64,000 nt of DNA from Paraglomus occultum (Eukaryota; Glomeromycota; Glomeromycetes; Paraglomerales; Paraglomeraceae). Both the position numbers and the translations under genes were made by a program. Below are positions 21,046-32,592 of the stretch, piece after piece; the first letter of the stretch is position 1; every line of letters begins with the position of its first letter. A model generated the notes under the pieces. It did not search any database. It saw only the letters and a program-made list of their open reading frames with translations, and was not told the origin of the DNA. Location: NCBI GenBank assembly GCA_910592205.1, contig CAJVPJ010000011.1:1-64000 (forward strand). The letters run 5' to 3'.

Positions 21046-24000
21046 GGGCTGTTAACTGTTATTCGTTGCCCTTGTCGCCCGCTTGCTTGTTGCCCGCCGC
21101 CACTTTGTTTAATTATCGCATGTATAAACTCGGGTTATTTTAAAAAATAAAGTGTAATATAATATACATCGTAATTAATTAGCACACTTTCAACTCTCAC
21201 CAATATGTCTTATTTCTTTTCCTTCCATTTGGTTTGTCCCATTCGTTTGTTTCCATTTAAAAATCCAACTTTATGGAATGCAGTTTATCTGTTTCTGAAT
21301 GTCGTGATATTATTTACTTTTTCGTCTCTGTTCCCCCGAATATTCTGTTAAACTATATCAACAATGGCGCTATTGCATTCCCTATGGGGTAAATTTGATT
21401 TGCAGGCATGCACACACATAGCAAATAAATGTATTACGGCGTATATATGAAAGAAAGAGCGGGGTAAAAACGGAGTGGAGCGAACTAAAAGATAAGAAGA
21501 AGATATGCACAATAATCGTATTGTGATAACGAACCGACGGTGGGGAGAGATGAAAGGGGGGGAAAGGGTGAGCTCTCTATGACTTTTATCTTATTGCATA
21601 TATTGGTATGTCGGTCCGGTGATATCATTTTTTATCAAATTTTTACTCTTGTCATGATTTGCTGTCAAGCTGTTGTATAATATGCAGTCCATTTGACAAC
21701 AATCAATTCCAAGGAAATAGCTATTGTTCCAGAACATAAGGAACATACACATGAGACGTCATATTCGTCTCTATTTATGCCGGTCCCCTTTTCTTTCTTC
21801 TTTCGTGCTTTTTTCTTTCTCTTTCTTTGCCTCTTTCACTTTCTGACACTGTCACCCACCCCCTCGGCTTGCGTCCTCTCACCCCAAACATTCTTTCTCT
21901 GTTTGTTATCTCTTTCATTCATATTACATTCCATCCGTCCATTGTCAGAAAGCATATTAGCATATGTGCAGAATTATGCAATTAATGCATAACTAATGTA
22001 TGAGATGGCGGGAAGACATCAATTTAACATTGTGATTGGCCCTGAAATAGAAGTAAATAATGGGGAACGACTGAACGCACTTGATATCATGTATTTATTT
22101 GTTTAATTCATTCCCCTCCCCTTAATAACCAAGATAACTGGCGCAGGGACGCTGCGGTGTCATCGTTACACGATGCGGCATTCAAAAAGTTGATCTCTTT
22201 GTACACAATCACTTGACATCATACAACAAGAGAAGCAAAAATGCGTGCACCAATTGATGACCAAAACTAGAAATAGCTGGTGTCAGCCACGGCTTAAATT
22301 CTCTTTGGGGCTGGCTCTTGCAAATAGTGGGGGATTGGTCACTTCTGACGTCATTAATTACGCAAACTTTCTTGCCAACAAAGGGATCGTGTGACTTTTC
22401 TGAAGGTGCGACTTTTCGCGTACCTATCGGAAATCCCCAGGTTTGTTATTCTTGGTGCGATGCAAACCCGGTACGCCCGTTTATTACATTGATTCCTTAC
22501 TTTTCCCCTGGATTAACATGCGCAATCATGAAAAGACGGAGGAACCCAAACCCATATAGTATACAAAACTGTAATGCGGCCGTAACCAAATGTTACATAT
22601 CTTAAAATTGCATATCTTGCTTTGCGATCAACATTCGCGATTTCCAAGTACAAAATATACGTCAGATCCGATCTGAGAAAATTGGCGTTAATACAAACAT
22701 ACTCGGTTTAAGAAGACGAATGAGACAAAGATGGATTAATCGTCAATTTCCTTTTTCTAGACAAGATCTACCACCACTTCCGAGAGCTGGATTTACTACA
22801 TCGAAATCGGGTAATCTTGTCTTGTTTGGAGCAAAGTGCAACGACCCACCACTATAGATGTGGCGTTTTGCTCACTGATCGTGCGAGGGAGTCTTTCATG
22901 GCGAATGCGATGGGTTATCCAACCATCACAGACTGAATGAGTCCAGGTGGTTCGAGGCACAAAAGCCGAGCAAGTATGATCCCGTGACCTTTGCGCCAGC
23001 GTGCCCAACAATCGATGCTTGGCTAACTTTTATCCGATTCAGAATACTTATCGGCCAAATTTTATGATAATCGTCAACAAACCGCTCACTTTTTACAAAG
23101 GCCTCTGAACGTTGGTCGTGGCCTGATTCATAACAATAATAATATGAGCCTTATTTCTCACAATAATAATGTACAATTTATTTTATTTATTCTAATATGA
23201 TTTCCCGCAAAAGTATTGCGGCCGTGATTTAATTCCATAAAATTTTTACATGAAATAAAAACTAACGTTTAGTCCATTTTAGTAGTTTTCGGTTTTCTAA
23301 ATGAAATATTAATATGACATGCTATGATGAGCGGGCGTATTACGATCTCAGTAGTAAAGAGTTTTCTATTAGTACGCGTTTCTTTTTAAGATGTAAGCTG
23401 GCAGTTATTTATTGCTTTGAATTTAGAGAGAGCTTGAAACGTCTCACGTAATTCAGCAAACTTCTTTCTTGGAAACATTTTGAGCAGCCATTATACAACA
23501 GAATCCAAAAAAAGCATATTCGGGTCAAACTATTACCACGTTATTGTTATCGTTGGTGAAGAAGAATTTATATAGCATAAGTACATGCATTAATTTAACG
23601 ATTGCGTTGATACGAAACTTCTAAATTATTTTATTGCAGTTTCGTCAATAGTTAAGCCGGGATAACACATTTAATTAAAACCTGCGTTTACCTGTTATAG
23701 AAACGCTTTGGCATTCAAGTTGATGGTCCAAGTGAAATTCCAACGAGTTCTAAACACGAAAACTCACTTTTATTTGACCATCTTAAATTTTAATATTAAT
23801 ATTAAAGAATGACAAAATCAAAAGCACAGCAGTGTGAAATCCCACTCAATGCATGAAGCTTACAAATGGAATTCAACAAATTTATTCTAGCAGTATTAAT
23901 GAGAAATAATCAAATATAAAATTATCTCTTTTCTTGTGTTGCATCATCAGTATTCAAAAGCAGCTTACAAATCTTGATTCCATATCAATTACATAGGCAT

Positions 24001-24068
24001 TATTTGTAGTCAAGTGAGCTCGTTGTGTTGTTTTTTGAGCGTTGCTTGTGTTGTGTCTGAGTTCAGGA

Positions 24069-24136
24069 CCTGTCTCAGTTCAGAACCCAGTCACTCAGTC
24101 CAGAACTCAGTTGTCTCAGTCCAGAACTGAGACAGG
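24069..24136. repeat. Perfect 13-bp inverted repeat enclosing tandem CAGTCCAGAACT units
   Basis: CCTGTCTCAGTTC at 24069-24081 is exactly complementary to GAACTGAGACAGG at 24124-24136. The loop contains repeated CTCAGTCCAGAACT strings, so several alternative hairpins are possible. It lies about 80 bp beyond the end of the broken ORF cluster at 24214-24912. Confidence 0.8.
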
Positions 24137-24213
24137 CTCCCAACTGATCATTATACTAATGATTAATTTTTACCTTAGATAAACCAGTTTTCATAATGTT
24201 AACACATAAATCT

Positions 24214-24912
24214 CTACTTCTTGTTGCATTCTTCCAGAACTTTTGGTGGTACTTTTGCCAATATTGTGTGCTCCCAGCATAGAAACCAGTGATTGTCATA
24301 GGTGGTTACAATATCATATCTGATAATATTAACAGCTGACTTTAGATTTTCGATATGTTGAAGTCTTGTGGAAAATTCAAATGTCGGCCCGGGAAAGATA
24401 ACGTAAAAATCCCCAACTAAATCTTCAACCAACATTTGACCACTTGTGCCGGCAACTTGCAAAAAAGGGACATTGATGTTTTTTCGCCTGTTCATCATTC
24501 ACGTTGCGATTTAACAAACTGTTCTATGCTCATGTAATTGTAGATTTGTTGGAACTTTTTTGCCAAAATTTCTTGCCGTAAATCTTCTAACTGTTCGGCT
24601 AATTCTTGGTTACGCTTTTGGTTCTCTTTTTCTACTTGCTCGCGTTCGGCTTTTTCTTGGGCTAATTATTGCCAAGGGTTTTTTAAATATTCCTTGACTT
24701 TCATACTGCTTATGTCACAAATTGCATAAATAACTGTCAACAGGTCATCGACGTACTTTACTCGATTTGGCATCAATTAGGCAATTATTCCACGTGCCCC
24801 CTATGTGCAAAATGCCGCTTAAACTATTGTCGTCTTTCCTATAAAATACAATAAATTCTGCGTTTATCTCAATTTCTCGCGCCCCTGCTTTGACACTTTC
24901 ATCTTGTATGCT
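24214..24912 (-). pseudogene. Cluster of three overlapping broken ORFs, unknown family
   Basis: Three minus-strand frames follow each other. Frame A (24912-24745) has clear protein character, including FYRKDDNSLSGILHIGGTWN. Frame B (24773-24495) begins MPNRVKYVDDLLTVIYA, meets an in-frame TAA at 24668-24666, then continues as a heptad coiled coil (AEQLEDLRQEILAKKFQQIY). Frame C (24498-24214, 94 residues) begins MMNRRKN and includes LVGDFYVIFPGPTFEF. B and C overlap by ATGA, and A overlaps B by 29 bp. Either one ancestral protein has suffered frameshifts and a stop, or this descends from compact phage- or bacterium-like coding. I cannot name the family. Confidence 0.6.
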
Positions 24913-25392
24913 TTAACAGAAATGTGATCATTCTTTACTTATTCAGCCAATAAATTGAGTTTAATGCATGAACATCTTCGCAGGACAATTACAGTACTCA
25001 CCATACACAGTTCTAAAATTATAATTTATAAATCAGCTGAGCAGCAAGCATGACACTATCCTGGTATACCACTCCGAGAATGGCAGACTTCCTTTCTCCA
25101 GTCAGTCGTAGGAAATGGACTGCACTAACTGATTTTACTTGTGCTTAACTCTCTGTGGGGTTATTTTAGCGACTGAAAGTTAATCTTGCTTTCAGCCTTC
25201 TTTCAGAATTGTCATTCAATTTATTTGTGCATAGCTTAATGTTACTCCTGAGTGATAGGCTCTAGTCTAATCTTACTAGAAGAAATTGATACAAAAACTC
25301 AAGGTTGGATAACGATAATTATTCAGGAAAAGCATCTAGAAGAGTCAATTAATTTTGTGAGTTGCAAATGTTATAATTGAAGTAGAAATAAC

Positions 25393-25510
25393 AAAGGGTT
25401 TTATTTGAAAAGAGTTAAATCTCAAGGTTTGTATATATATATAATATATTAATATTGATATACTAATACGTATATACTGAGCTCTCTCTGGTATATTGGC
25501 TTGACATCTC
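25393..25510 (+). repeat. Dispersed repeat family B, copy 1
   Basis: The blocks GAAAAGAGTTAAATCTCAAG and GGTATATTGGCTTGACA match copies at 33457-33505 and 55949-56030. This copy has a TA-rich insertion of about 45 bp between the two blocks. Confidence 0.6.
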
Positions 25511-26577
25511 CAATAGTTACAGAATTTTAAGTAACATAGGAAATTTTATTGCAACAGTGATATAAATTTATCAATATTAATAAAAAAAAACAGGGAGCAT
25601 CTATCACTATTACTATATTATCATTACCTCTTACAAAGTTTATGAGCAATAGTTTTCATTATTGTGGGATAAAATATTTTAGCTCTCTTGAAAGCGAGAA
25701 AAAAATGTTGCAAACTGCAGATTGCAATAGTAATAGATAATGATTTAATTATATGGGAACGTTGGTCCATGTGAGTGGTTATAATTCAATACTCAGTAGA
25801 CATTGCTCTCTTCTTCACTTTATCAGCGAAGTACTCTTTGGAATGAGCAAGTATGATATCAAGTACAGCATCTTGCTAGTACTCTTTCCTGTTATCCTAT
25901 TACTATGCCTGATCTAGAATGTGAGTAGAAAACTTAATTGCTGCTGATAACCATAAGACATTTAGAGTGTCTGGAAAGAGACGACTAATTTTTCCTTTTT
26001 TTTTATTTCAAAATAGATAAAAAAACAAATAAGCAAGAAGAAACATAATTATATGCTAATGCCAATTATCAGCGCATGAATCTTAATGTGCCCATCCTTC
26101 GCAGAGGTTAACCAGAGTGGGATAATCATAGTCTATATAGACTATAATTATCCCGCTTTGTCTGACTATAACATTCTAATGGAAATTAGCAATTTAAAAT
26201 AGGGTTAATTTTTGATGAAGTTAATGACTAAATCAGTTAAATTCATTAAGAATTATAACCATACCCAAAATGACTAGTTTGCTTTGGGAATAGTTTATCA
26301 CAGTAATTAAATTATTATAAAAGTTTAAAATATGACAATTTAGCATCCAACATTGGTTAATGAGGAAGTTCAAAAACAAATTGGTGATAATATCTCCAAT
26401 GACATTCTACATACGAGAACTGAAAAGACAAGAAAGATATTAACAGCGGGTTTAAATATAAGGCTTAGAACATAATTATTCAAGTGCAACATTTACAACA
26501 TTATCGATATTGAAATTAAGTTGGGAGGTCACCGAACATTTCACGGGATTTGATGCTCAACCGTTATAGTCAAATTC

Positions 26578-26815
26578 AAATCGTACTTAATATTCTGTGT
26601 CAATTTTTTACACACACGTGGACAACAGTTATCATTAACAAGTATGTGAGTTTCATGAGCATTGGATTCTTGGTTGCTGAGTTGTTAACGAGTGACAACG
26701 AAAATTGATTTTGCGTGTTCGAAGAATCAAGCCGGCCGTGCATATTTAAATCGTACTTAATATTCTGCCTCAGTTTTCGCGCGCACATTGGCAACAGTTA
26801 CTTTTAACACACGCG
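26578..26815. repeat. Diverged tandem duplication, period 170 bp
   Basis: AAATCGTACTTAATATTCTG begins at 26578 and again at 26748. Similarity continues for about 60 bp in each copy, including ACAACAGTTA-type and ACACACGCG-type strings. Confidence 0.7.
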
Positions 26816-27487
26816 TAGATTATATTCTTGGTTGTGCTTGGTTAGGGTTATACGTCGATTATAATCGCTAGCATTGTAATGCCGCAAGGCTCTATCCACT
26901 ATACGCAATAGCGCCTAATATACTATATGAACAAGTTGTTCGTCTACTTCCCCTATTCCTTCAAGGTACGTTTTATCATGTAAGCAATTATTAACATTAC
27001 AGTTATCGCTGGTTAAAATTTTCAAAAGTGTAGCGTTCATAGTTGTAGCAAAAATACGTTTTCGATTGAATGACAGTGATTACTTGATTATTAATAAAAT
27101 TTTATTTATCTCACATTACAACAATCCCCCACACTAATAAATTACATTTGGATGACGTCAACCCAATACATTTTGTGTAACAATAATAAACATAAAGTCT
27201 AAAGCTTTGACTTTTAAGTTCTTGAATTCGGACTTCAAGGCTTTAACATTGCTGCTTTTTTGTTTCGACGATAATGAAAATTTATACTCGATCATTCGTA
27301 TAATGTAAAAAAGAGTATTTAGTATATATCATACTAATAAACTTAATCATATTACTTATATTTGCGCTATAAAATTATCTTAATTTTAAACATATAACTA
27401 GAAATAACGAGTCTTATTGGAGCGGACATTTGTCCTTAGAACATCATATAAGGAGAATTTGATTTAAAATTCATAATATGCAACAGA

Positions 27488-27801
27488 CTAAATTGAGGTT
27501 GAATTAATACGAATATAAATACTGTGTATCAACAAAATCTTCTGTCGTCGAGGCAAGCATAGCCGCGTATCTTGCTTTATGTCGGCCAATGAATTGAAAA
27601 AGCCTCGGACAGCAGCAACTTTCTCAAGCCACTTTTTTGCTGCATCTTTCAAGATATCCAAACGACGCGCCTTTTCCGAATACTGAATGGCAGCTGTGTA
27701 ATTTGAGAGTAAAGCCGAGCGAGTCTAGTTGGTGTTTGGTTTTCAATTAATTCTCCGAGAGGTATCGAGAGAATTCTTTTTTTTGGCTTTGTTCTCGGCA
27801 T
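27488..27801 (-). pseudogene. Frameshifted ORF of unknown, probably repeated, family
   Basis: An ATG at 27801 opens MPRTKPKKRILSIPLGELIE. After about 28 codons the protein-like reading moves to another frame, continuing NYTAAIQYSEKARRLDILK and EKVAAVRGFFNSLADIKQD to a TAG at 27488. An acceptor-like CTAG sits at the change point, but no donor was found, so I read it as a frameshift. The composition (basic start, amphipathic helices) suggests a DNA-binding or TE protein; this is not proven. Confidence 0.5.
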
Positions 27802-28829
27802 GTCGCTAAATGGCATAATTTGTAATAGTCAATTCCACGACACGGGAATATTAACCAAGACTGTGAAGTATTAAAAACGCAACATTAGCAAACAAAAATT
27901 ATTCGCCAAATATCGATAATCATATGATAAACAACCGAATTCAAAATTTTAATAAAATGGGGATCGTAACAAATAACTTGCATATACAATAATTAATTTT
28001 TATCTCGAAAAACAACCCCAAGGAAGAAGACTATTCAAACGAAGAAGGAAATTGTAAACGACTCAGATGGAGACAATGAAAATAAAGAATAGAAACGATA
28101 GGGATAATGTTATAAATAATAGCAATGATAAAAAGACAACGAAGTTTAGAGTAACAAGGAATAGATTATACACATCAATAGCTTTGGGGTCACATTTTTT
28201 GTTGCACAAAATCATTACTACTTGCGTGGAAGACACACCTATAAAGTGTGGCGTTCTGCTCAAGTCAACAGCTAGACGTTACGCTAATTTCCCTAAGCTA
28301 CTTAAATGCCGTTCAGCAATCAACGATGCATAGGGATTTTTAGTCGAGGAATATGTTAATAATAAGAAATTCTTAGACTCGTTCTCGACTCGCTCCTAGA
28401 GAAGGGGTTAACAAATTTAAAATTGTTGTAATTAACTTGACATGAGTATTATGAAGTATTGGCACTGAATTGATCCATTTTTAGATGAGGCATATTTCTG
28501 AACTGCGAATACAGTATATAATCATTGGGAAGCGACCTTTTGTGATTTAACTCTGTTACCGATAATCAGGTTTTCATGACAGACGTTGTTTTCTTTTTCG
28601 TGATTGAGTGGCAAACAATTAACTAATGCGAATCATAATCGTATTTCGTTCTCAATCCTGAAATTCACTGTATCGCATAGAACGAGAAATCAGGATGTGG
28701 CAGCGTTAACAGTTATGTCTTTATGGATAACTTGAATTTTATTGTTTCAGCGTATTTGGTTTTCATCATAATGAAAGCATCCTCTCTAATCCAAGAAAGT
28801 GTCTAGCATTGCCGTTACTTCAGAATTTT

Positions 28830-29330
28830 TTATAGCGTTTCGAGACTGTCTGGTGCGTTTATTGATTTTGGCATTTTAGTTGCTCTTTCAACAATAAAAA
28901 CATTATGGTAAGTCACGTAAATTTCAGCGTCTCTCAAAAGTTTTGATGCGACTAAGCCATTAAGTCTACGTGTATCAAGAACCAAAACTAATTCAGCCAA
29001 TACCATCGTATCAATATTATCTAAGTGTGTTCGCTGGAAGAAAGGCCAAGAGAAACGTCATCTGCGTGGGCATGACAGTTGTCAATAACAGCGAGTAACT
29101 TCTTAAATAGTTGATATTGCATGTAATTTCTGCGAAATCGTCAAACCATTTCAACCATTTCACTCTAACGGGCACTCTGGGCATGCGATAGGCGTTAAAG
29201 CAACGAGGATTTTGAATTTCGCTATGAAAAACGGCAAACGCTTAAGATTTTTCGTTCCCCATTGCAGAGTATGACTGTACTTCGTTCTCTGTCGTTTTTA
29301 GCGTCTTTCGCTTAGCATTTTTGTTGCAAG
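28830..29330 (-). pseudogene. Decayed coding remnant, possibly DDE (pogo/Tigger-like) transposase
   Basis: Minus-strand frames interrupted by shifts contain KKLLAVIDNCHAHADDVSL, FLPANT and then DNIDTMVLAELVLVLDTRR running to a TAA at 28830. DNxxAH followed by FLPxNT resembles the second catalytic Asp region and the following motif of pogo/Tigger transposases, but spacing and frames are broken. An N-terminal stretch near 29250-29330 also reads as coding. Alternative: an unrelated repeated gene family. Confidence 0.45.
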
Positions 29331-29543
29331 CCTTTTATTTGCATTATAAATATTATATAGGTCAAACGTTACTATGAATTCTTTGCAATCATTTTCTTCC
29401 ATTCCCTACTTGGTCAAGTCAGGCTAATTCGCTTTCACGATAATGATTTGTTACTGATGTATGACGATATTGAATATCATTGACATGAGTTGTCGCTCTG
29501 GGTTCAATAATAGCCGACGAATCTCTTTTGAATAATCGGCCGG

Positions 29544-29675
29544 TCCAGTCATAAATAAGGTAATCATTAAAGAACGCAAAACTCCAGTCATAAATAAGGT
29601 AATCATTAAAGAACGCATTCCAGTCATAAATAAGGTAATCATTAAAGAACGCAAAACTCCAGCCAAAAATAAGGC
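29544..29675. repeat. Tandem repeat, 36-39 bp unit, 3.4 copies
   Basis: Units starting TCCAGTCATAAATAAGGTAA begin at 29544, 29583 and 29619, with a partial copy at 29658. The middle unit is shorter by three bases. Minus-strand ORFs through it give repeated FNDYLIYDW strings and are not considered genes. Confidence 0.9.
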
Positions 29676-30441
29676 ATATTTTAATTGCGCTATTATCAAG
29701 AAACAACGTTGATTAGATGTCGCTTATTGGTTGTGATATTAAATAATGCGCCTATTGCGAAACGGTGCTACGGGCCAGAACAGCATCAAAAGTTCGAGTA
29801 ATAATCGACATTTAGTAATAGCGTTTTGTAATATGTTTTCTCACTTTCAAACCTTACCTGATTCAGTAAATTCGTCGGTAAGTTTATACCTGTGGCGTCA
29901 GCTCCTCGTGAAAGAAAGTTTACTATATTAACGGCCTTCATTTAGTCATTTTCATATCAGTGACATCATTAGCATCCTATTTGTTTAATATCCGAAAAAC
30001 GAGTGCCAAGCGGTTACATCCGATGAGTTTGATAACGGATATAAATAAAGTAATATATACCCAATATATAGTATTGTACTATGTTGTATTGCTGCTGTGC
30101 TTGTTATTGTTACTATTGTTTGCCCCTATTACAGATATTACCGATGGATACTCCAATAGCAATGTCGTCTGCAGCATGTGGTGCTGCCAGCCGAAATTGA
30201 CTTTGACAGTCACAAGAATGTAGTCAAAATAACACGAAAGATAAGGGGCGGTGATAGACATCACTGACTATTTAAATCAAAGTTTCTGTAAAGTGCATGG
30301 ACCAATTCATTTTATAAGCGTAAGGTGGATAGCAAGCCCGCTATATAAATACTACTCATCGGTTGGCAGTGTTGTCATTGCGAGTGACAAGCTTCCTCAC
30401 AATCGTGATAAGGGGCCTTAAACACTGATAGGGAGACATCA

Positions 30442-30452
30442 TATATATATCA
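30442..30452 (+). promoter_or_regulatory. TATA-like element upstream of PPN1
   Basis: CATATATATAT lies about 85-95 bp before the PPN1 start codon, a plausible core promoter position. Only sequence resemblance supports it. Confidence 0.35.
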
Positions 30453-30536
30453 CTAATAATTTAGATTTATATACGGTAGCCGCAAGAAAGAAGCCCTCCA
30501 CCCCATCAGTATCAAACAGTCCTCTTCACATAGACA

Positions 30537-32592
30537 ATGCCAACTGAAAGAACTCATCTCCTTCCCAAGACACGCTCATCATTTCTTTCACACAATGTAA
30601 CACGCACACTCCCTTTCGCATTATTAGTCTTGGTTATCTATTCTGTCGCTTTTTATTTGCTGTGGACATACGACCCATACGCTAAAAGACCGCTTCCACC
30701 GCTGACTGGGCGTTTTATACACATCACCGACATCCATCCCGATCCTTACTATATTACAAACGGAACAGCCAAGAGTTCGTGTCATAATGCAGGCGAAGAA
30801 AACATCGATGACGGGTTCAGAACGACCAAAAAACCCAAATACATGCGTATGGGTCGGGGTGGTGTATGGGGTGCCCCAGCAACAGTATGCGATAGTTCTA
30901 TGAAGATGGTAAATTATACTTTCGAATGGCTAAAGGAAAATTGGAGAGATAAAGTGGACTTTGTCATCTGGACGGGAGATAATTCTCGGTAAGTGTAAAG
31001 AATTAACTTTGTAAGGGATTGTTAAGATGTTCATAAGTAATGATCGTAACAATAATGCGGTTAGCGTAAAAGACCAAGACAAGTTAGGGAATGTGGCATA
31101 ATAATTATTGATAATGACGTAATAATCGTCAGAATCTCCATTAGTGTACATGTATCACATGCTCATACAATTCCCCTTACATATCCCCCACAGCCACGAC
31201 AAAGATATTCCAAGATCCAAAGAAGAAGTATTTAATCTAAATCGTATGGTAGCACAAAAATTTATCGATGCATTTTCCGACCCAGAAACCGGCCAACTTT
31301 CCGTTCCCGTAATTCCATCCATCGGAAACAACGACATGCATCCATCCAATAGGATAGGCCCTGGACCCAATGAAATTCTCGACACTTTGGCAGATATCTG
31401 GTCTCCCTTCATCCCACCCACGCAACAACACGTTTTCCGACGTGGTGGGTACTTTGTCAAAGAAGTGATACCCGATCGCTTAATTGTAATTTCCTTGAAC
31501 ACCTTGGCCTTTTACAAAGCAAACAAGGCTTCTGACGGATGTTCCAATACGAACGATGCAGGCAGTAGACAGTTGAGATGGATGGAAGAGATTCTGAGGA
31601 GGGCGAGAACAAGGGATATGAAAGCCTACATCATCGGTCACGTCGCTCCCAGACGGAAGCAATACATGTCATCATGCTTTAAAAAGTATGGGAGGATTGC
31701 GCTCAAATTCCATGACATGATACTGGGACATCATTTCGGTCATTCAAATCTAGATCATTTCTTCTTTATTTCTGCAAAGGCTGTGGTTGACAGTCCATCA
31801 GATGATACAACGGAACTTGGTGTTGCTGACGAGGACGATAAAGTTGACAGCGTCGAGAACAATAATTCCGATAGTCACATTAATGGCACAAGCAACCCTC
31901 TTAACGCCACTCGAGACGATAAGCGCGTTTACGCTTACGCGTACGAAGAATATGCCGAAAAACTTCTCGAACATTATCGCTCGGTCCCCCCCTTGCAAAT
32001 GCTAAACCCCGAAGAATATACAGTCATCCACATCAATCCGTCGATAATTCCAACATTCTTTCCATCACTACGCGTATTCCATTACAATAAAACGGAAAAC
32101 TGGATGAATGCAGCAGAGATCTCACGTGACACTGCAGACGAGTTTTATACCGAGTTGGATGAAGACGACATCTCGGACGATAAAGATGACGATATGCATT
32201 CAACCAGAGGCAAGCGATCAAAACACCGGCACGATCCGAAATCACCTTCTCACACAAATACGTTTCTCACCGCTCTCGGATATACTCAATATTTTGTTAA
32301 TCTTACTAAAGCAAATGAATATCCCAATACTAAGCCTTCCTGGGATGTGGAATATACCACGCAGGAAACATACGGAATGAGAGATCTGACGATCGATAGT
32401 TGGATCAAGCTCGCTAGGAAAATAGCAAAAGACGGGATGTCGGGATTCCTATGGAAGAAAGTGCAGGGTCATATGTTGGTGGGAACAACTGAAATCATAA
32501 AAGAAAGAGAAAGAATGGGGCTTCAAAGATTGAATGGAGGAAAAGGGGATAAAGGGCCAATGGATTATATTATGAGTGAGCTAGAGTTTTGA
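30537..32592 (+). CDS. PPN1: Vacuolar endopolyphosphatase, Ppn1 family
   Basis: Two exons, 30537-30988 and 31194-32592, give 616 residues (yeast Ppn1 674). A short basic cytosolic N-terminus is followed by one membrane segment at about 25-43, so it is a type II membrane protein. The calcineurin-like metallophosphoesterase motifs are present in order: FIHITDIHPDPYY (Asp65, His67), WTGDNSRHD (Asp148, across the intron), GNND in exon 2, IIGHVAP and ILGHHFGHSNLDHFF. The enzyme cleaves inorganic polyphosphate chains in the vacuole lumen, which matters for phosphate storage; fungi that trade phosphate depend on such turnover. Two acidic Ser/Asp-rich inserts (about residues 350-380 and 465-490) are probably surface loops. 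The 205-bp intron falls between Asn and Arg of GDNSR. Confidence 0.93.

Larger units (their letters stand above)
19187..30536. other. 11-kb AT-rich intergenic region with decayed mobile DNA
   Basis: No intact gene is supported here. The recognisable pieces are listed separately: a microsatellite (20901-21045), broken ORFs (24214-24912, 27488-27801, 28830-29330), a 13-bp inverted repeat (24069-24136), tandem duplications (26578 and 26748; 29544-29675) and a dispersed repeat copy (25393-25510). A GC-richer island at 22790-23010 has open frames on both strands without a recognisable family. Confidence 0.55.

Noticed and set aside
20588..21150. Leu/Cys/Thr/Ala-rich ORFs of 82-113 codons
   Set aside because: Created by the TGCTAC/TTGTTG microsatellite, open in all frames, no conserved pattern.
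22796..23011. GC-richer block with open frames on both strands
   Set aside because: Could be a transferred or TE-derived fragment, but neither frame shows a recognisable family and both are short.
24069..24136. Rho-independent terminator of the broken ORF cluster
   Set aside because: The hairpin is clear but there is no T-run after it and bacterial transcription here is unsupported.
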